A stretch of 45,675 nt of DNA from assembly GCA_002359465.1 (NCBI GenBank), contig DENA01000021.1, forward strand, positions 46,584-92,258, given 5' to 3'. Each line of letters opens with the position of its first letter. The first letter of the stretch is position 1. The notes beneath the pieces were generated by a model that saw only the letters and a list, made by a program, of their open reading frames with translations, did no database searches and was not told the origin of the DNA. Below, piece by piece: positions 1 through 7,797 of this stretch. Origin of the DNA: Ruminococcaceae bacterium UBA2656 (lineage in GTDB: Bacteria; Bacillota; Clostridia; Oscillospirales; Acutalibacteraceae). The position numbers and the translations under genes were made by a program.

Positions 1-300
1 GGCGGAAATCAGCAAAAGGTGGTTATCGCCAAATGGCTGGTGGCAAAATCAAAAATACTGATTATGGATGAGCCGACCAGGGGTATCGACGTCAACGCCA
101 AAGCCGAAATCTACGCCCTGATGAAAGAGTTTGTGGAAAACGGGGGCAGCATTATCATGGTTTCGTCCGAAATGCCGGAAGTGATCGGCGTTTCCACCCG
201 TATCATGATTATGCGCGAGGGACACGTTTCCGGCATGCTTGACAATACCGATATCGCTGAAAAAGACATAATGAAGCTTGCCAGCCTGAATGCTGGCTGA
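1..300 (+). CDS. CUT2 sugar ABC transporter ATP-binding protein, C-terminal end (partial)
   Basis: The reading frame is open from base 1 and the N-terminus lies outside the window. The visible 99 residues open with the ABC signature GGNQQK, followed by Walker B (ILIMDEPTRGID) and the H-loop region (IIMVSSEMPEV). This is the second nucleotide-binding domain of an RbsA/MglA-type double ATPase, which powers import of monosaccharides at the inner face of the membrane. The permease at 317 follows after 16 bases, so the two form one operon. It is a different system from the similar ATPase at 4130-5608: the sequences are related but clearly diverged and on opposite strands. The substrate cannot be told from this fragment. 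Confident in family, not in substrate. Confidence 0.93.
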   Translation, partial: GGNQQKVVIAKWLVAKSKILIMDEPTRGIDVNAKAEIYALMKEFVENGGSIIMVSSEMPEVIGVSTRIMIMREGHVSGMLDNTDIAEKDIMKLASLNAG

Positions 301-316
301 GCCGGGAGGCATAAAA

Positions 317-1285
317 ATGAAAAATGAAATTGCTATGAAAAAGCTGAAGCATATTACCCAGGATTACACCATGGTGCTCTTTTTGGCGGCGCTGTTTATC
401 ATTTCGCTTGTCTTTGTCCCCCGTTTTGCCGAAATGGGGAACCTGATCAATGTGCTGATGCAGATCACCATCAACGCGCTGATCGCAACCGGCATGACCT
501 TTGTCATTCTGACCGGCGGCATCGACCTTTCGGTCGGTTCGGTCGCGGCGCTCGCCGGCATTGTATCCACTTCCCTGATCCAGCTCCAGCCCAACGCCGG
601 AATTCCGATGAGCCTTCTGGTCATCTTCGGCACCTCCATTGTGGTCGGCGGCGTCTGCGGTACAATCACGGCGTTTAACATCGCCAAGCTGCGCGTGCCT
701 CCCTTTGTGGCGACGCTTGCCATGATGAGTATTGCGAGGGGCCTCGCATATGTCTACACCAACGCAAAGCCGGTGTTCGGCCTTCCGGACGCTTACGCCT
801 GGCTCGGCCTCGGCTATATTGGGCCTATTCCGGTCATGGTCATCATTATGATCATCATTCTGGCAATCGCTTCCCTTGTGCTGCGCAGGACCTGCTTCGG
901 CCGTTATGTGTTCGCCGTGGGCAGCAGCGAGGATGTTTCCCAGCTGAGCGGCATTAACGTAAAAAAAGTGAAATTTAACGTATACATTATCTGCGCCATT
1001 CTGGCGGCGCTGGCCGGCGCTGTGCTTTCCTCCCGGCTGCAGGCAGGCCAGCCCGCGGCGGCCAACGGCTACGAGCTGAACGCCATCGCGGCGGTCGCCA
1101 TGGGCGGCACCAGCATGAGCGGCGGGCGCGGCGGCATCACGCAGACCATTCTCGGCCTGTGCGTCATCGGCATCATCAACAACGCGCTGAGCCTTCTTGG
1201 GGTTTCCTCTTACTGGCAGACCATCGCCATGGGCGCCATTATTCTGGTGGCCGTTATCTTTGACCAAAACAAAAAGGATATATAG
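317..1285 (+). CDS. CUT2 sugar ABC transporter permease (RbsC-like)
   Basis: This is a 322-residue very hydrophobic protein of the BPD_transp_2 family (RbsC/XylH type), the membrane channel of a monosaccharide importer. The conserved segment GMTFVILTGGIDLSVGS follows the first helices, and about eight to ten membrane spans are visible. I chose the ATG at 317 because GGGAGG lies eight bases upstream and the family usually starts close to the first helix; an upstream in-frame start at 290 would overlap the ATPase gene. It ends the plus-strand operon and is followed by a hairpin at 1350-1389. It faces the nan-type operon tail to tail. The substrate is unknown: no catabolic gene of this operon is inside the window. 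Confidence 0.93.
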   Translation: MKNEIAMKKLKHITQDYTMVLFLAALFIISLVFVPRFAEMGNLINVLMQITINALIATGMTFVILTGGIDLSVGSVAALAGIVSTSLIQLQPNAGIPMSLLVIFGTSIVVGGVCGTITAFNIAKLRVPPFVATLAMMSIARGLAYVYTNAKPVFGLPDAYAWLGLGYIGPIPVMVIIMIIILAIASLVLRRTCFGRYVFAVGSSEDVSQLSGINVKKVKFNVYIICAILAALAGAVLSSRLQAGQPAAANGYELNAIAAVAMGGTSMSGGRGGITQTILGLCVIGIINNALSLLGVSSYWQTIAMGAIILVAVIFDQNKKDI

Positions 1286-1293
1286 ACATTTTG

Positions 1294-1312
1294 AAATCCC
1301 TTCATCGGCAGG
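1294..1312 (+). repeat. 19-bp exact repeat, copy 1
   Basis: The 19 bases beginning AAATCCCTTC and ending ATCGGCAGG occur here and again at 8279-8297, in the same orientation. This copy starts nine bases after the permease stop codon, and its last seven bases form the left arm of a short hairpin (CGGCAGG 1306-1312 with CCTGCCG 1323-1329). The function is unknown. Confidence 0.7.
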
Positions 1313-1349
1313 TCTGGGCATGCCTGCCGAAAAAGCCGCGTCATGCGCC

Positions 1350-1395
1350 AACACCCCGGCTGCCGTTTTTACACGATAGCCGGGGTGTTCTTTTC
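1350..1395. terminator. Terminator hairpin between convergent operons
   Basis: A perfect 12-bp stem, AACACCCCGGCT (1350-1361) with AGCCGGGGTGTT (1378-1389), has a 16-base loop and is followed by TTCTTTTC on the plus strand. It lies between the plus-strand permease and the minus-strand ROK kinase and could stop both transcripts. Confidence 0.7.
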
Positions 1396-1448
1396 GCCAG
1401 ATTACATTTCTTTCCCCTGCGGGGTTTTCCGAATGATCAATCGGTCTG

Positions 1449-2372
1449 TCACCGGCGTTGGTCGGCGGACTGGGAGGAAATCTGAAGCGCAAGGTACGCC
1501 GCGCCCAGAATCGCGGCGGAGTTTCCGTTGGCCGCGCGTATCAATTCGACATGCTTTGTATGAACGTTGCCCAGCGCGGCATATTGTTCCGTAAAGGCGT
1601 CCCACCAGTACGGATAGGTGTCCAGCAGGCCGCCGCCAAACAGAATCGCCTGCGGGTCGAACAGATTCGCGCACGACACGGAAAGGACCGCCAGATCCCG
1701 GACGAAGCCGTCCAGCACCTGAAGTGCGGCCGCGTCTTTCCGGCTCACTCTGGAAAAAAACGCATATCCGGATTGAATCGTGTCCGCGCCGCACTTTTCA
1801 TTGTAAAGACTCCAGAGCGCCGTTCCCGACAGATACTGCTCCACGCAGCCGTTCTGGCCGCATGTGCAGGGCCTACCGTCCGGGTGAAGGATCCAGTGCC
1901 CTATCTCGCCCGCGCCGCCGTGGGTTCCGCCGATCATCCGTCCGTTATAAAGGATTCCGCCGCCTACGCCTGTTCCGAGGATCAGCCCGAAGACATTCCC
2001 GAATTTTTTTACGGGGCTGGCCCAGCTTTCCCCCAGAACAGCCACTTTACAGTCGTTATCGACGGTGGTGGGAATCCGAAACCGCTCTTCGATCGTCTTT
2101 TTAATTTCACAGCCGATATAATCCTGATAGATTCCGGCCGCAAAAACCACCCTGCCTGTTTCTGTATCAATGCGCCCGCCAGCCCCGATGCCAATGGCGG
2201 ATATTCGGTGTTTACGCAGAAATCCGTCAATGATCTTGCAGTAGGTATTCAGAATAAACGGGCCGGTGCGGCCGGTATTTTCATATTTTACTTTTTCAAG
2301 AATGGATCCGCCGTCGTCAACGACGGCCCCCATGATTTTTGTTCCGCCCGTGTCAATCGCAATAACGTTCAA
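1449..2372 (-). CDS. nanK: ROK-family sugar kinase, probable N-acetylmannosamine kinase
   Basis: This 307-residue ROK kinase would phosphorylate ManNAc to ManNAc-6-P, the substrate of the NanE encoded directly upstream. The N-terminal phosphate-binding motif is DTGGTK (7-12), the catalytic Asp is probably D107 in VDNDC, and a second glycine motif is GTGVGGG (133-139). The ROK zinc site is complete: GEIGH with His159, then CTCG (Cys169, Cys171) and Cys176. The start is TTG, placed by GGGGG nine bases upstream and by homology of the first strand (NVIAIDTGG). It is the last gene of the operon, 24 bases after nanE. ROK kinases for glucose, fructose or GlcNAc look similar, so the substrate rests on context. 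Confidence 0.8.
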   Translation of the reverse strand: MNVIAIDTGGTKIMGAVVDDGGSILEKVKYENTGRTGPFILNTYCKIIDGFLRKHRISAIGIGAGGRIDTETGRVVFAAGIYQDYIGCEIKKTIEERFRIPTTVDNDCKVAVLGESWASPVKKFGNVFGLILGTGVGGGILYNGRMIGGTHGGAGEIGHWILHPDGRPCTCGQNGCVEQYLSGTALWSLYNEKCGADTIQSGYAFFSRVSRKDAAALQVLDGFVRDLAVLSVSCANLFDPQAILFGGGLLDTYPYWWDAFTEQYAALGNVHTKHVELIRAANGNSAAILGAAYLALQISSQSADQRR

Positions 2373-2396
2373 GAATGTGCGCCCCCTTGTTGAGGA

Positions 2397-3107
2397 TTAC
2401 CCGAGATAGGGTTGGATATTGTCCACAATTTTCTTCGTAATGATCTGCGGACGGGTGATGCCCGCTCCGATTACGACATTATGCGCGCCGGCCTCGAACG
2501 CCCTGATCGCCAGGGTGTCGTCCCAGTACCGGCCCTCTGCGATGACGGGGACACCCGCTTTTGCCGCAAGGTCGGCGACCAGCTGGATATCCGGGTCCTG
2601 CAGCTCGATAATGCGCGGATCGTCAAGGTGCCTCGTATATTCGGTATACCCGGCCAAAGTGGTGGAAAGCAGATCCACGCCCACGTCAACCGCCGCCAGC
2701 CCTTCCTCCGCGGTGGAAACATCGCCCAGAAGCAAAATATCGGGGAAGTGCTTTTTAATTTCTCTGATCAGCGTGGCGGCGTCTTTTCCCTCCGGCTTCG
2801 GCAGCCTGCTCACGTCCACTGCCACTATTTCCGCACCCGTAATATAGACGGACTCCACATCGCGCAGCGTCGGCGTGATATAGCTCCAATAGCCGGGATA
2901 AGTATGCTTGACCAACCCGATCACCGGTACTTTGACGAGCTGCTTTGCCGCCAGTATGTCCGCCACGCCATTGATGCGAACCCCGACGGCGCCGCCGATT
3001 TCCGCCGCGAGCGCAAATCTTCCCATGATCGCGCTGTCGCGCATCGGTTCCTCGGAAGTCGCTTGACACGAGACGATCAGGCCCTTTTTTAATTCGTTTA
3101 GCTTCAT
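2397..3107 (-). CDS. nanE: N-acetylmannosamine-6-phosphate 2-epimerase
   Basis: NanE converts ManNAc-6-P to GlcNAc-6-P in the cytoplasm, feeding sialic acid or ManNAc into amino-sugar catabolism. The 236-residue TIM barrel matches the family along its whole length: GLIVSCQA near the N-terminus, GLVK with Lys67, YITPT, the RLPKPEG loop, LGDVST, TTLAGYT, IAEGRY with Glu191, and VIGAGITRP. Lys67 and Glu191 match the catalytic Lys/Glu pair described for the family. GAGG lies upstream of the ATG. It sits between the CUT2 permease (33 bases) and the ROK kinase (24 bases), so import, phosphorylation and epimerisation are co-transcribed. No NanA lyase is visible. Confidence 0.95.
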   Translation of the reverse strand: MKLNELKKGLIVSCQATSEEPMRDSAIMGRFALAAEIGGAVGVRINGVADILAAKQLVKVPVIGLVKHTYPGYWSYITPTLRDVESVYITGAEIVAVDVSRLPKPEGKDAATLIREIKKHFPDILLLGDVSTAEEGLAAVDVGVDLLSTTLAGYTEYTRHLDDPRIIELQDPDIQLVADLAAKAGVPVIAEGRYWDDTLAIRAFEAGAHNVVIGAGITRPQIITKKIVDNIQPYLG

Positions 3108-3140
3108 TGTTTACTACCTCGATATCTGAAATTTAAGTTA

Positions 3141-4103
3141 TTAAGCTTTTTTGTTGGCTTTTATCTGACTCATTTTATCATAACTTATGGCCAGCAGCAA
3201 GACAAATCCTTTCACCACGCGCTGATAATAGTCCGGAATGTTCATCATGATCATCCCGTTGAGCAGAACGCCCATCAGCAGCAGTCCCACGATCACGTTT
3301 ACGATTTTTCCCTCTCCGCCGTTGGAGCTGATCCCGCCCAGAACGGTAGCCGTAATGATATCCATTTCATAGGTCTCGCCAGCTTTTGGCTGTCCGCTGT
3401 TGACGCGGCTGAGAAGAACGATTCCGGCCAGCGCCGAAAGCACGCCGCAAATACCGTAAACCATGTACATGACCTTGCGCACGTTGATGCCGCTCAGTCT
3501 GGAGGCCTCTATGTTGCTGCCGATGCCGTAGACATAGCGGCCGACGGCGGTTTTTTCCAGAACAAAATATCCCGCCGCGAAGCACACGGCCAGAATAAGG
3601 ACCGGAACCGGGATGGGCCCAAGGTATCCCTGACCTAAGACCGTAAAGCTTCTTGGAAAGCCGTAAACCGGAAGGCCGCCTGAAATGATGTAGGATACGC
3701 CCCGCAGGATGCTCATGGTCGCCAGCGTGGCGATCATGGGGGGCAGTTTGATCTCATAAATAAAAAACGCGTTGAAAATACCGATCAAAAGGCCGCATAC
3801 GAGCATCAGCAGCACCGCGTACGCGGGAGAGACCCCGTGAATCATCATTGTCGCGGTGCCGATGCCCGCCACGCCGATAATGGAGCCTACGGAGATGTCG
3901 ATTCCGCCCGTAAGGATGACAAAGGTCATGCCGACGGCGGAAATACCGTTTACCGCCACTTGCCTTAAAATATTGAGGTAATTGTCCGGGGAGGCAAAGC
4001 CGTCGGCCACTACCGAAAAGAATACAATCATCGCGATCAATACAAAATAAATCGCAAATCTGGACATATTCCTGCTCAGGCTGATCGAATTGCTGGATTT
4101 CAT
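3141..4103 (-). CDS. CUT2 ABC transporter permease of the nanE operon
   Basis: This 320-residue membrane protein is of the RbsC type, with the family block GMTFVILTGGIDISVGS near residue 60 and about eight to ten hydrophobic spans. It forms the channel of the importer whose ATPase is encoded 26 bases upstream and whose binding protein starts the set. The C-terminus (SQIKANKKA) is short and basic. It differs clearly from the plus-strand permease at 317-1285, so this is not a recent duplication. Given NanE and the ROK kinase downstream, the likely cargo is an N-acetylated amino sugar; this is inference from context, because most known sialic-acid importers belong to other transporter classes. 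Confidence 0.92.
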   Translation of the reverse strand: MKSSNSISLSRNMSRFAIYFVLIAMIVFFSVVADGFASPDNYLNILRQVAVNGISAVGMTFVILTGGIDISVGSIIGVAGIGTATMMIHGVSPAYAVLLMLVCGLLIGIFNAFFIYEIKLPPMIATLATMSILRGVSYIISGGLPVYGFPRSFTVLGQGYLGPIPVPVLILAVCFAAGYFVLEKTAVGRYVYGIGSNIEASRLSGINVRKVMYMVYGICGVLSALAGIVLLSRVNSGQPKAGETYEMDIITATVLGGISSNGGEGKIVNVIVGLLLMGVLLNGMIMMNIPDYYQRVVKGFVLLLAISYDKMSQIKANKKA

Positions 4104-4129
4104 ATCATGCTCTCCTTTTCCTTTTATGA

Positions 4130-5608
4130 TTACAGAGTCGCCAGTTCAAGGATGCGCTCCTGTGTTACCGCCGAACGCGTCAGTTCGCCCGCGATCCTGC
4201 CGTTCTGCATCACCAGTATACGGTCGGACATGCCGATCAGCTCGGGCATCTCAGAGGAAATCATAATGATGGATTTCCCTTCATCAATCAGATTTCGCAT
4301 CAACTGATAAATTTCCGCTTTGGCGCCGACATCAATTCCCCGCGTCGGCTCGTCGAATATCAGAATATCGGACAGAGTGGCAAGCCATTTCCCAAGCACG
4401 ACTTTCTGCTGGTTTCCGCCGGAAAGCGTCTTAACAGGCTGGGCGAGGGAATATGCTTTGATCTCCATTGCTTTCGCGTATTGTTCCGCAACGTTCCGTT
4501 CCTTCGTCCGGTTGATTACACCGGCCTTTGCGAACCTCTCCAGTGACGCATACACCACGTTGTAATCAATTCCCATATTGAGCAGGAGGCCTTGATTTTT
4601 CCTGTCCTCCGTAATCAGGCCGATCCCCTGCGCGATTGCCTGCCTTGGATTTTTGATGCGGATTTCCTTTCTGTTTAGCTTCAAAGTGCCGGCGCTAACG
4701 GGGTCGGCGCCGAAGATGGCACGGGCCAGCTCTGTGCGTCCCGCGCCGACCAGGCCCGCAAGCCCTAAGATTTCCCCTTTGTTCAAGGTAAAGCTGCAAT
4801 CGTGCACGAAATGGTTGGTAAACCCCCGCACCTCTAGAACCGGCCCGCCCGTCTCGGTCGTACGCTCGGGATAATCCTGCCCTATTTCATGGCCGACCAT
4901 ATATTTGATCAGCAGCGGTACGTTCGCGTCGGCTGTGTTCATGGTAGTGATCGTCTGACCGTCCCGCAGCACGGTAATGCGGTCGGAAATTTTAAATACC
5001 TCTTCCAGGCGGTGGGAAATATAAAGGATGGAAACGCCTCTTTCCTTGAGGCGGTCCACGATTTCAAAGATCTTGTCTATTTCCGTGTTTGTCAGAGGAG
5101 CGGTCGGCTCGTCCATGATCAGGAATTTGATCTCGCTCGAAACGGCCTTCATGATTTCCACCAGCTGCTGCCCGGCGATGGACAAGTCTTTTACCGTACG
5201 TTTGGGATCCATGTCGATGCCAAGCTCTTCAATGAGTTTTGCACACGCTTCATTCATTGCCGCTTTATTTAAAAGCACGCCTTTTTTTATCTCTTTTCCG
5301 AAAAACACGTTTTCGGCAACCGTCAGATGCTTCATCAGGTTATGCTCCTGATAAATGACGCTAATCCCGGCCTCCTTGGCCATGGACGGGGACATGTTTT
5401 CCATTTTGCGGCCATCAAACCACATCTCGCCGTCGGTGGGTAGGTGCGCGCCCGCGATCACTTTGATCAGTGTGGATTTTCCGGCTCCGTTTTCTCCGAT
5501 CAGCGCGAGCACCTCACCTTTGTTCACGTCGATCGAAACGTCGTTAAGCGCCGTAACCCCAGAAAACTTCTTGGTAATATGCTTCAGCTCCAGTATTTTT
5601 TCAGCCAA
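4130..5608 (-). CDS. CUT2 ABC transporter double ATP-binding protein of the nanE operon
   Basis: This is a 492-residue RbsA/MglA-type ATPase with two fused nucleotide-binding domains. The first has Walker A GENGAGKST (38-46), an atypical signature (LSIAGQQ) and Walker B FLIMDEPTAPL. The second has the degenerate Walker A GLVGAGRTE, usual for the family, a standard signature LSGGNQQK and Walker B ILIFDEPTRGID. It hydrolyses ATP to drive the permease encoded 26 bases downstream. Length and domain order are normal for the family. A perfect 13-bp hairpin in the 145-base gap separates it from the upstream binding-protein gene. Confidence 0.94.
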   Translation of the reverse strand: MAEKILELKHITKKFSGVTALNDVSIDVNKGEVLALIGENGAGKSTLIKVIAGAHLPTDGEMWFDGRKMENMSPSMAKEAGISVIYQEHNLMKHLTVAENVFFGKEIKKGVLLNKAAMNEACAKLIEELGIDMDPKRTVKDLSIAGQQLVEIMKAVSSEIKFLIMDEPTAPLTNTEIDKIFEIVDRLKERGVSILYISHRLEEVFKISDRITVLRDGQTITTMNTADANVPLLIKYMVGHEIGQDYPERTTETGGPVLEVRGFTNHFVHDCSFTLNKGEILGLAGLVGAGRTELARAIFGADPVSAGTLKLNRKEIRIKNPRQAIAQGIGLITEDRKNQGLLLNMGIDYNVVYASLERFAKAGVINRTKERNVAEQYAKAMEIKAYSLAQPVKTLSGGNQQKVVLGKWLATLSDILIFDEPTRGIDVGAKAEIYQLMRNLIDEGKSIIMISSEMPELIGMSDRILVMQNGRIAGELTRSAVTQERILELATL

Positions 5609-5687
5609 TTTGCGATCATCCCCTTTGTTGCGGCAAGCTGCAAATACCGGCCGCGGATTCTGTCGTTTATCCCGTTGTGAGAATAAG

Positions 5688-5735
5688 AATCTTCCCCCGC
5701 GCGGCAGTCCTCTCTAAAAACGGCGGGGGAAGATT
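5688..5735 (-). terminator. Intercistronic hairpin after binding-protein gene
   Basis: AATCTTCCCCCGC (5688-5700) pairs perfectly with its complement at 5723-5735, giving a 13-bp GC-rich stem with a 22-base loop. It lies 3' of the binding-protein gene and 5' of the ATPase gene on the minus strand. There is no clean U-run, so it is more likely a partial terminator or an mRNA-stabilising hairpin that raises binding-protein output relative to the rest of the operon. Confidence 0.6.
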
Positions 5736-5753
5736 TATGGGCGATATGCCGTA

Positions 5754-6767
5754 TTATTTTTTATATTCGGCAATGTTGCTGGAATCAACGAGCTTCATCG
5801 GAATTTTGATGGTGTCCTTGATCGGCCCTTCCTTGATGACCTTGAGCGCGGTGTCGACAAACAGCTTTCCCGTGTTATACGGCTGAATATCGACTGTCGC
5901 ACGGTAGATACCGCCTTCCGCGATTTTGTCCAGCGCTTCTTTTGTCGCGTCCAGCCCGCCGAGGAAGACGCGGTCGCTTGCTTTTCCGGCCGCCATCATT
6001 GCTTCGTACGCACCGAGAACAGCCGCGTCGTTGACGCCCGCAAGCACCTCTACCTTCGGATGAGCCTGAAGGATGTTTTCCATGGCGGCCATTCCCTTTT
6101 CAGGGTTGTTGGCGCTTTGTCTCGCCACGATCTTCGCGTTCGGGGCGATTTTCAGGATGCCTTCCTGAATGCCGTCGCCGCGGGCGATGATCGACTCCAG
6201 TTCGGGGTAATCAAAAATCGCGACTTCCGCCGTGCCGTTGAGCTTGTCCTTGATCCACTGCCCGGCCGCCTCGCCGATCATCAAGCCGTACTCATGCTCC
6301 GGAACAGTGACGAACGCATCCGAGCCCTGGATGTTCTGATTACCCGCAATGACAGGAATCCCGGCGCTGTGCGCCGCCTGAATGGATGGAATCAGCGATT
6401 TGTCGTCTACCGGGCTGACGATAATGGCGCTGACGCCCTGTGCGGTAAAGTTTTCAAACGCGGAGACCTGATTGGCCGCGTCCGTCTTGCCGTCATGGAT
6501 GGTAACGTCGATTCCGAGCTCTTTACATCTGTCGCGGACGCCGTTTGCAACTTCCACAAAATATGTGTTCGCAAGATCCTGCACGGTGTAAACCAGCTTG
6601 ATTTTTTTGTCGCCGGTTGTTTGGGAAGACTGCTCCGCTGTGCTTGCCGGTGCGGAAGCCTGGGACGAAGGTGCGGAAGTGGGGGCTGCGCAGGCGGAAA
6701 GGCTCATAATAACCGCCATGGTACATGCCGTTAGTCCAACGAGTCGCTTATTCATCTGTTTGCTCAT
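5754..6767 (-). CDS. CUT2 sugar-binding lipoprotein of the nanE operon
   Basis: This is a 337-residue RbsB-like substrate-binding protein. The signal peptide ends in the lipobox LSAC with the lipidated Cys at position 26, followed by a Ser/Ala/Pro-rich linker (about 28-50) that tethers the domain outside the membrane. The Peripla_BP_4 fold is evident in VYTVQDLANTYF, DGKTDAANQ, GVSAIIVSP and GGLDATKEAL. It would capture the sugar and deliver it to the CUT2 permease. AGGAGG lies seven bases before the ATG. The gene is 153 bases downstream of the GntR gene and followed by a hairpin. The substrate is inferred to be ManNAc or a related amino sugar, because NanE is the dedicated downstream enzyme. 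Confidence 0.93.
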   Translation of the reverse strand: MSKQMNKRLVGLTACTMAVIMSLSACAAPTSAPSSQASAPASTAEQSSQTTGDKKIKLVYTVQDLANTYFVEVANGVRDRCKELGIDVTIHDGKTDAANQVSAFENFTAQGVSAIIVSPVDDKSLIPSIQAAHSAGIPVIAGNQNIQGSDAFVTVPEHEYGLMIGEAAGQWIKDKLNGTAEVAIFDYPELESIIARGDGIQEGILKIAPNAKIVARQSANNPEKGMAAMENILQAHPKVEVLAGVNDAAVLGAYEAMMAAGKASDRVFLGGLDATKEALDKIAEGGIYRATVDIQPYNTGKLFVDTALKVIKEGPIKDTIKIPMKLVDSSNIAEYKK

Positions 6768-6848
6768 TTTTCTTCCTCCTTATATTAGACAGAAATTGCA
6801 GGCACTGTTTTCCATTGCACTTTTTGTTCGGCGCTTTGAAAAATATGT

Positions 6849-6862
6849 GGCAAGCGTTTGCA
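6849..6862. promoter_or_regulatory. cre-like / LacI-type palindrome upstream of binding-protein gene
   Basis: The 14-mer GGCAAGCGTTTGCA matches the catabolite-responsive element consensus (TGWAANCGNTNWCA) at 11 of 14 positions and keeps the central CG. It lies in the 153-base gap between the GntR and binding-protein genes. It may mediate CcpA control, or be an operator of another LacI-family protein. Confidence 0.35.
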
Positions 6863-6920
6863 TATCGCCTATGGAAACGCCGTTCTGCAGCTTCTAAATC
6901 TTGATCGGTGTCCGGCCTGA

Positions 6921-7637
6921 TTATTTTAACTCGATTGTATAAATGTATTTATTCCCCTTGTAATAACGGTAATTATATTCAATGGGACGGTCTTTGCAGT
7001 ATGTTTTTCTTTCCACCTTGAGTGCCGCGCTTCCTTTTTCAACCATCAACAGTCTGGCGTCTTTCGGATTGACGGATTCCGCGGTAAACGATTCGACCGC
7101 GCGGTCCGGCAGCGCGTCGTACAGCGCCAAAAGCGTGTACAGCGAATTTACCTGAAGCTGCTCCCGGGTAAACCGGCTTCCGACAGAAGGGTGGATGTAG
7201 GAGTGATCCAGCGCAATCACCTCGTTATTTGCAAGCCGCTGCCTGCGGATATAGAGGACCTTTTCCCCTTTGGGCAAATGGAAAAAATCCGTGATATTGC
7301 TTTGGGGGACAATGAGGTCAAAATTCAAAATGGTGTCGGACGGCGTCATTCCCAAACGCTTGATCTCCTCGGTAAAGGAGTAAAAGCTGGAAAGCATGTG
7401 GCTGATCCTGATATCCGTTACGAAACTGCCTCTGCCGGGAATCCGGTTGATATATCCTTCGTTCACCATTTCGTTTAAGGCGCGTTTCGCGGTGATGCGG
7501 CTGACTCCGTATTTTTCACATATCTCGCTTTCCGAATCAATTTTTTCGCCTACTTGGATTTCTCCGTTCCGGATCAACTGGATCAAATCGTCTTTGACCT
7601 GATCATACATTGGAACTAGGCTCGTTTTATCAATCAT
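6921..7637 (-). CDS. GntR/HutC-family transcriptional regulator
   Basis: This is a 238-residue repressor-type protein. A winged helix at about residues 5-70 (EICEKYGVSRITAKRALNEMVNEGYINRIPGRGSFV) is followed by a UTRA ligand-binding domain. UTRA regulators such as NagR/YvoA bind phosphosugars, which fits sensing of ManNAc-6-P or GlcNAc-6-P made by this operon. It is the first gene of the operon. A consensus promoter and two palindromes lie in the 107 bases upstream, so autoregulation is likely. The C-terminus (YYKGNKYIYTIELK) is complete. The ligand is not known from the sequence. Confidence 0.92.
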   Translation of the reverse strand: MIDKTSLVPMYDQVKDDLIQLIRNGEIQVGEKIDSESEICEKYGVSRITAKRALNEMVNEGYINRIPGRGSFVTDIRISHMLSSFYSFTEEIKRLGMTPSDTILNFDLIVPQSNITDFFHLPKGEKVLYIRRQRLANNEVIALDHSYIHPSVGSRFTREQLQVNSLYTLLALYDALPDRAVESFTAESVNPKDARLLMVEKGSAALKVERKTYCKDRPIEYNYRYYKGNKYIYTIELK

Positions 7638-7667
7638 ATACGAATCCCCGCCTCATTTGCTTTATTA

Positions 7668-7702
7668 TTGATATATCAACATACTAGGTATATTAATATA
7701 TC
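7668..7702. promoter_or_regulatory. Probable GntR operators, two palindromes
   Basis: TTGATATATCAA (7668-7679) is a perfect 12-bp palindrome. GGTATATTAATATATC (7687-7702) is palindromic except for one base pair. Both lie just downstream of the predicted transcription start and upstream of the GntR start codon, where a bound repressor would block the polymerase. Confidence 0.55.
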
Positions 7703-7715
7703 AGGTTGTGATGTA

Positions 7716-7744
7716 ATATTATCATAAATCCGGGATGGTGTCAA
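7716..7744 (-). promoter_or_regulatory. Sigma-A promoter of the GntR-nanE-nanK operon
   Basis: On the minus strand a perfect -35 TTGACA (7739-7744) and -10 TAATAT (7716-7721) are separated by 17 bases. A TG one base before the -10 makes it an extended -10 as well. Transcription should start near 7708, leaving a leader of about 70 bases that contains the two palindromes. Confidence 0.75.
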
Positions 7745-7797
7745 TATAAACCGTGAACAATTTATAAAAAACAGACAGTGCCTTTATGCTCCACTGA

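Noticed and set aside
1306..1329. CGGCAGG/CCTGCCG hairpin considered as the permease terminator
   Set aside because: It is followed by AAAAAG rather than a T-run; the better terminator is at 1350-1389.
209..1492. 427-codon open frame on the minus strand across the plus-strand permease gene
   Set aside because: It is low-complexity, Asp/His/Arg-rich, and matches no fold; it is a composition shadow of a GC-biased membrane-protein gene whose family match on the plus strand is clear.
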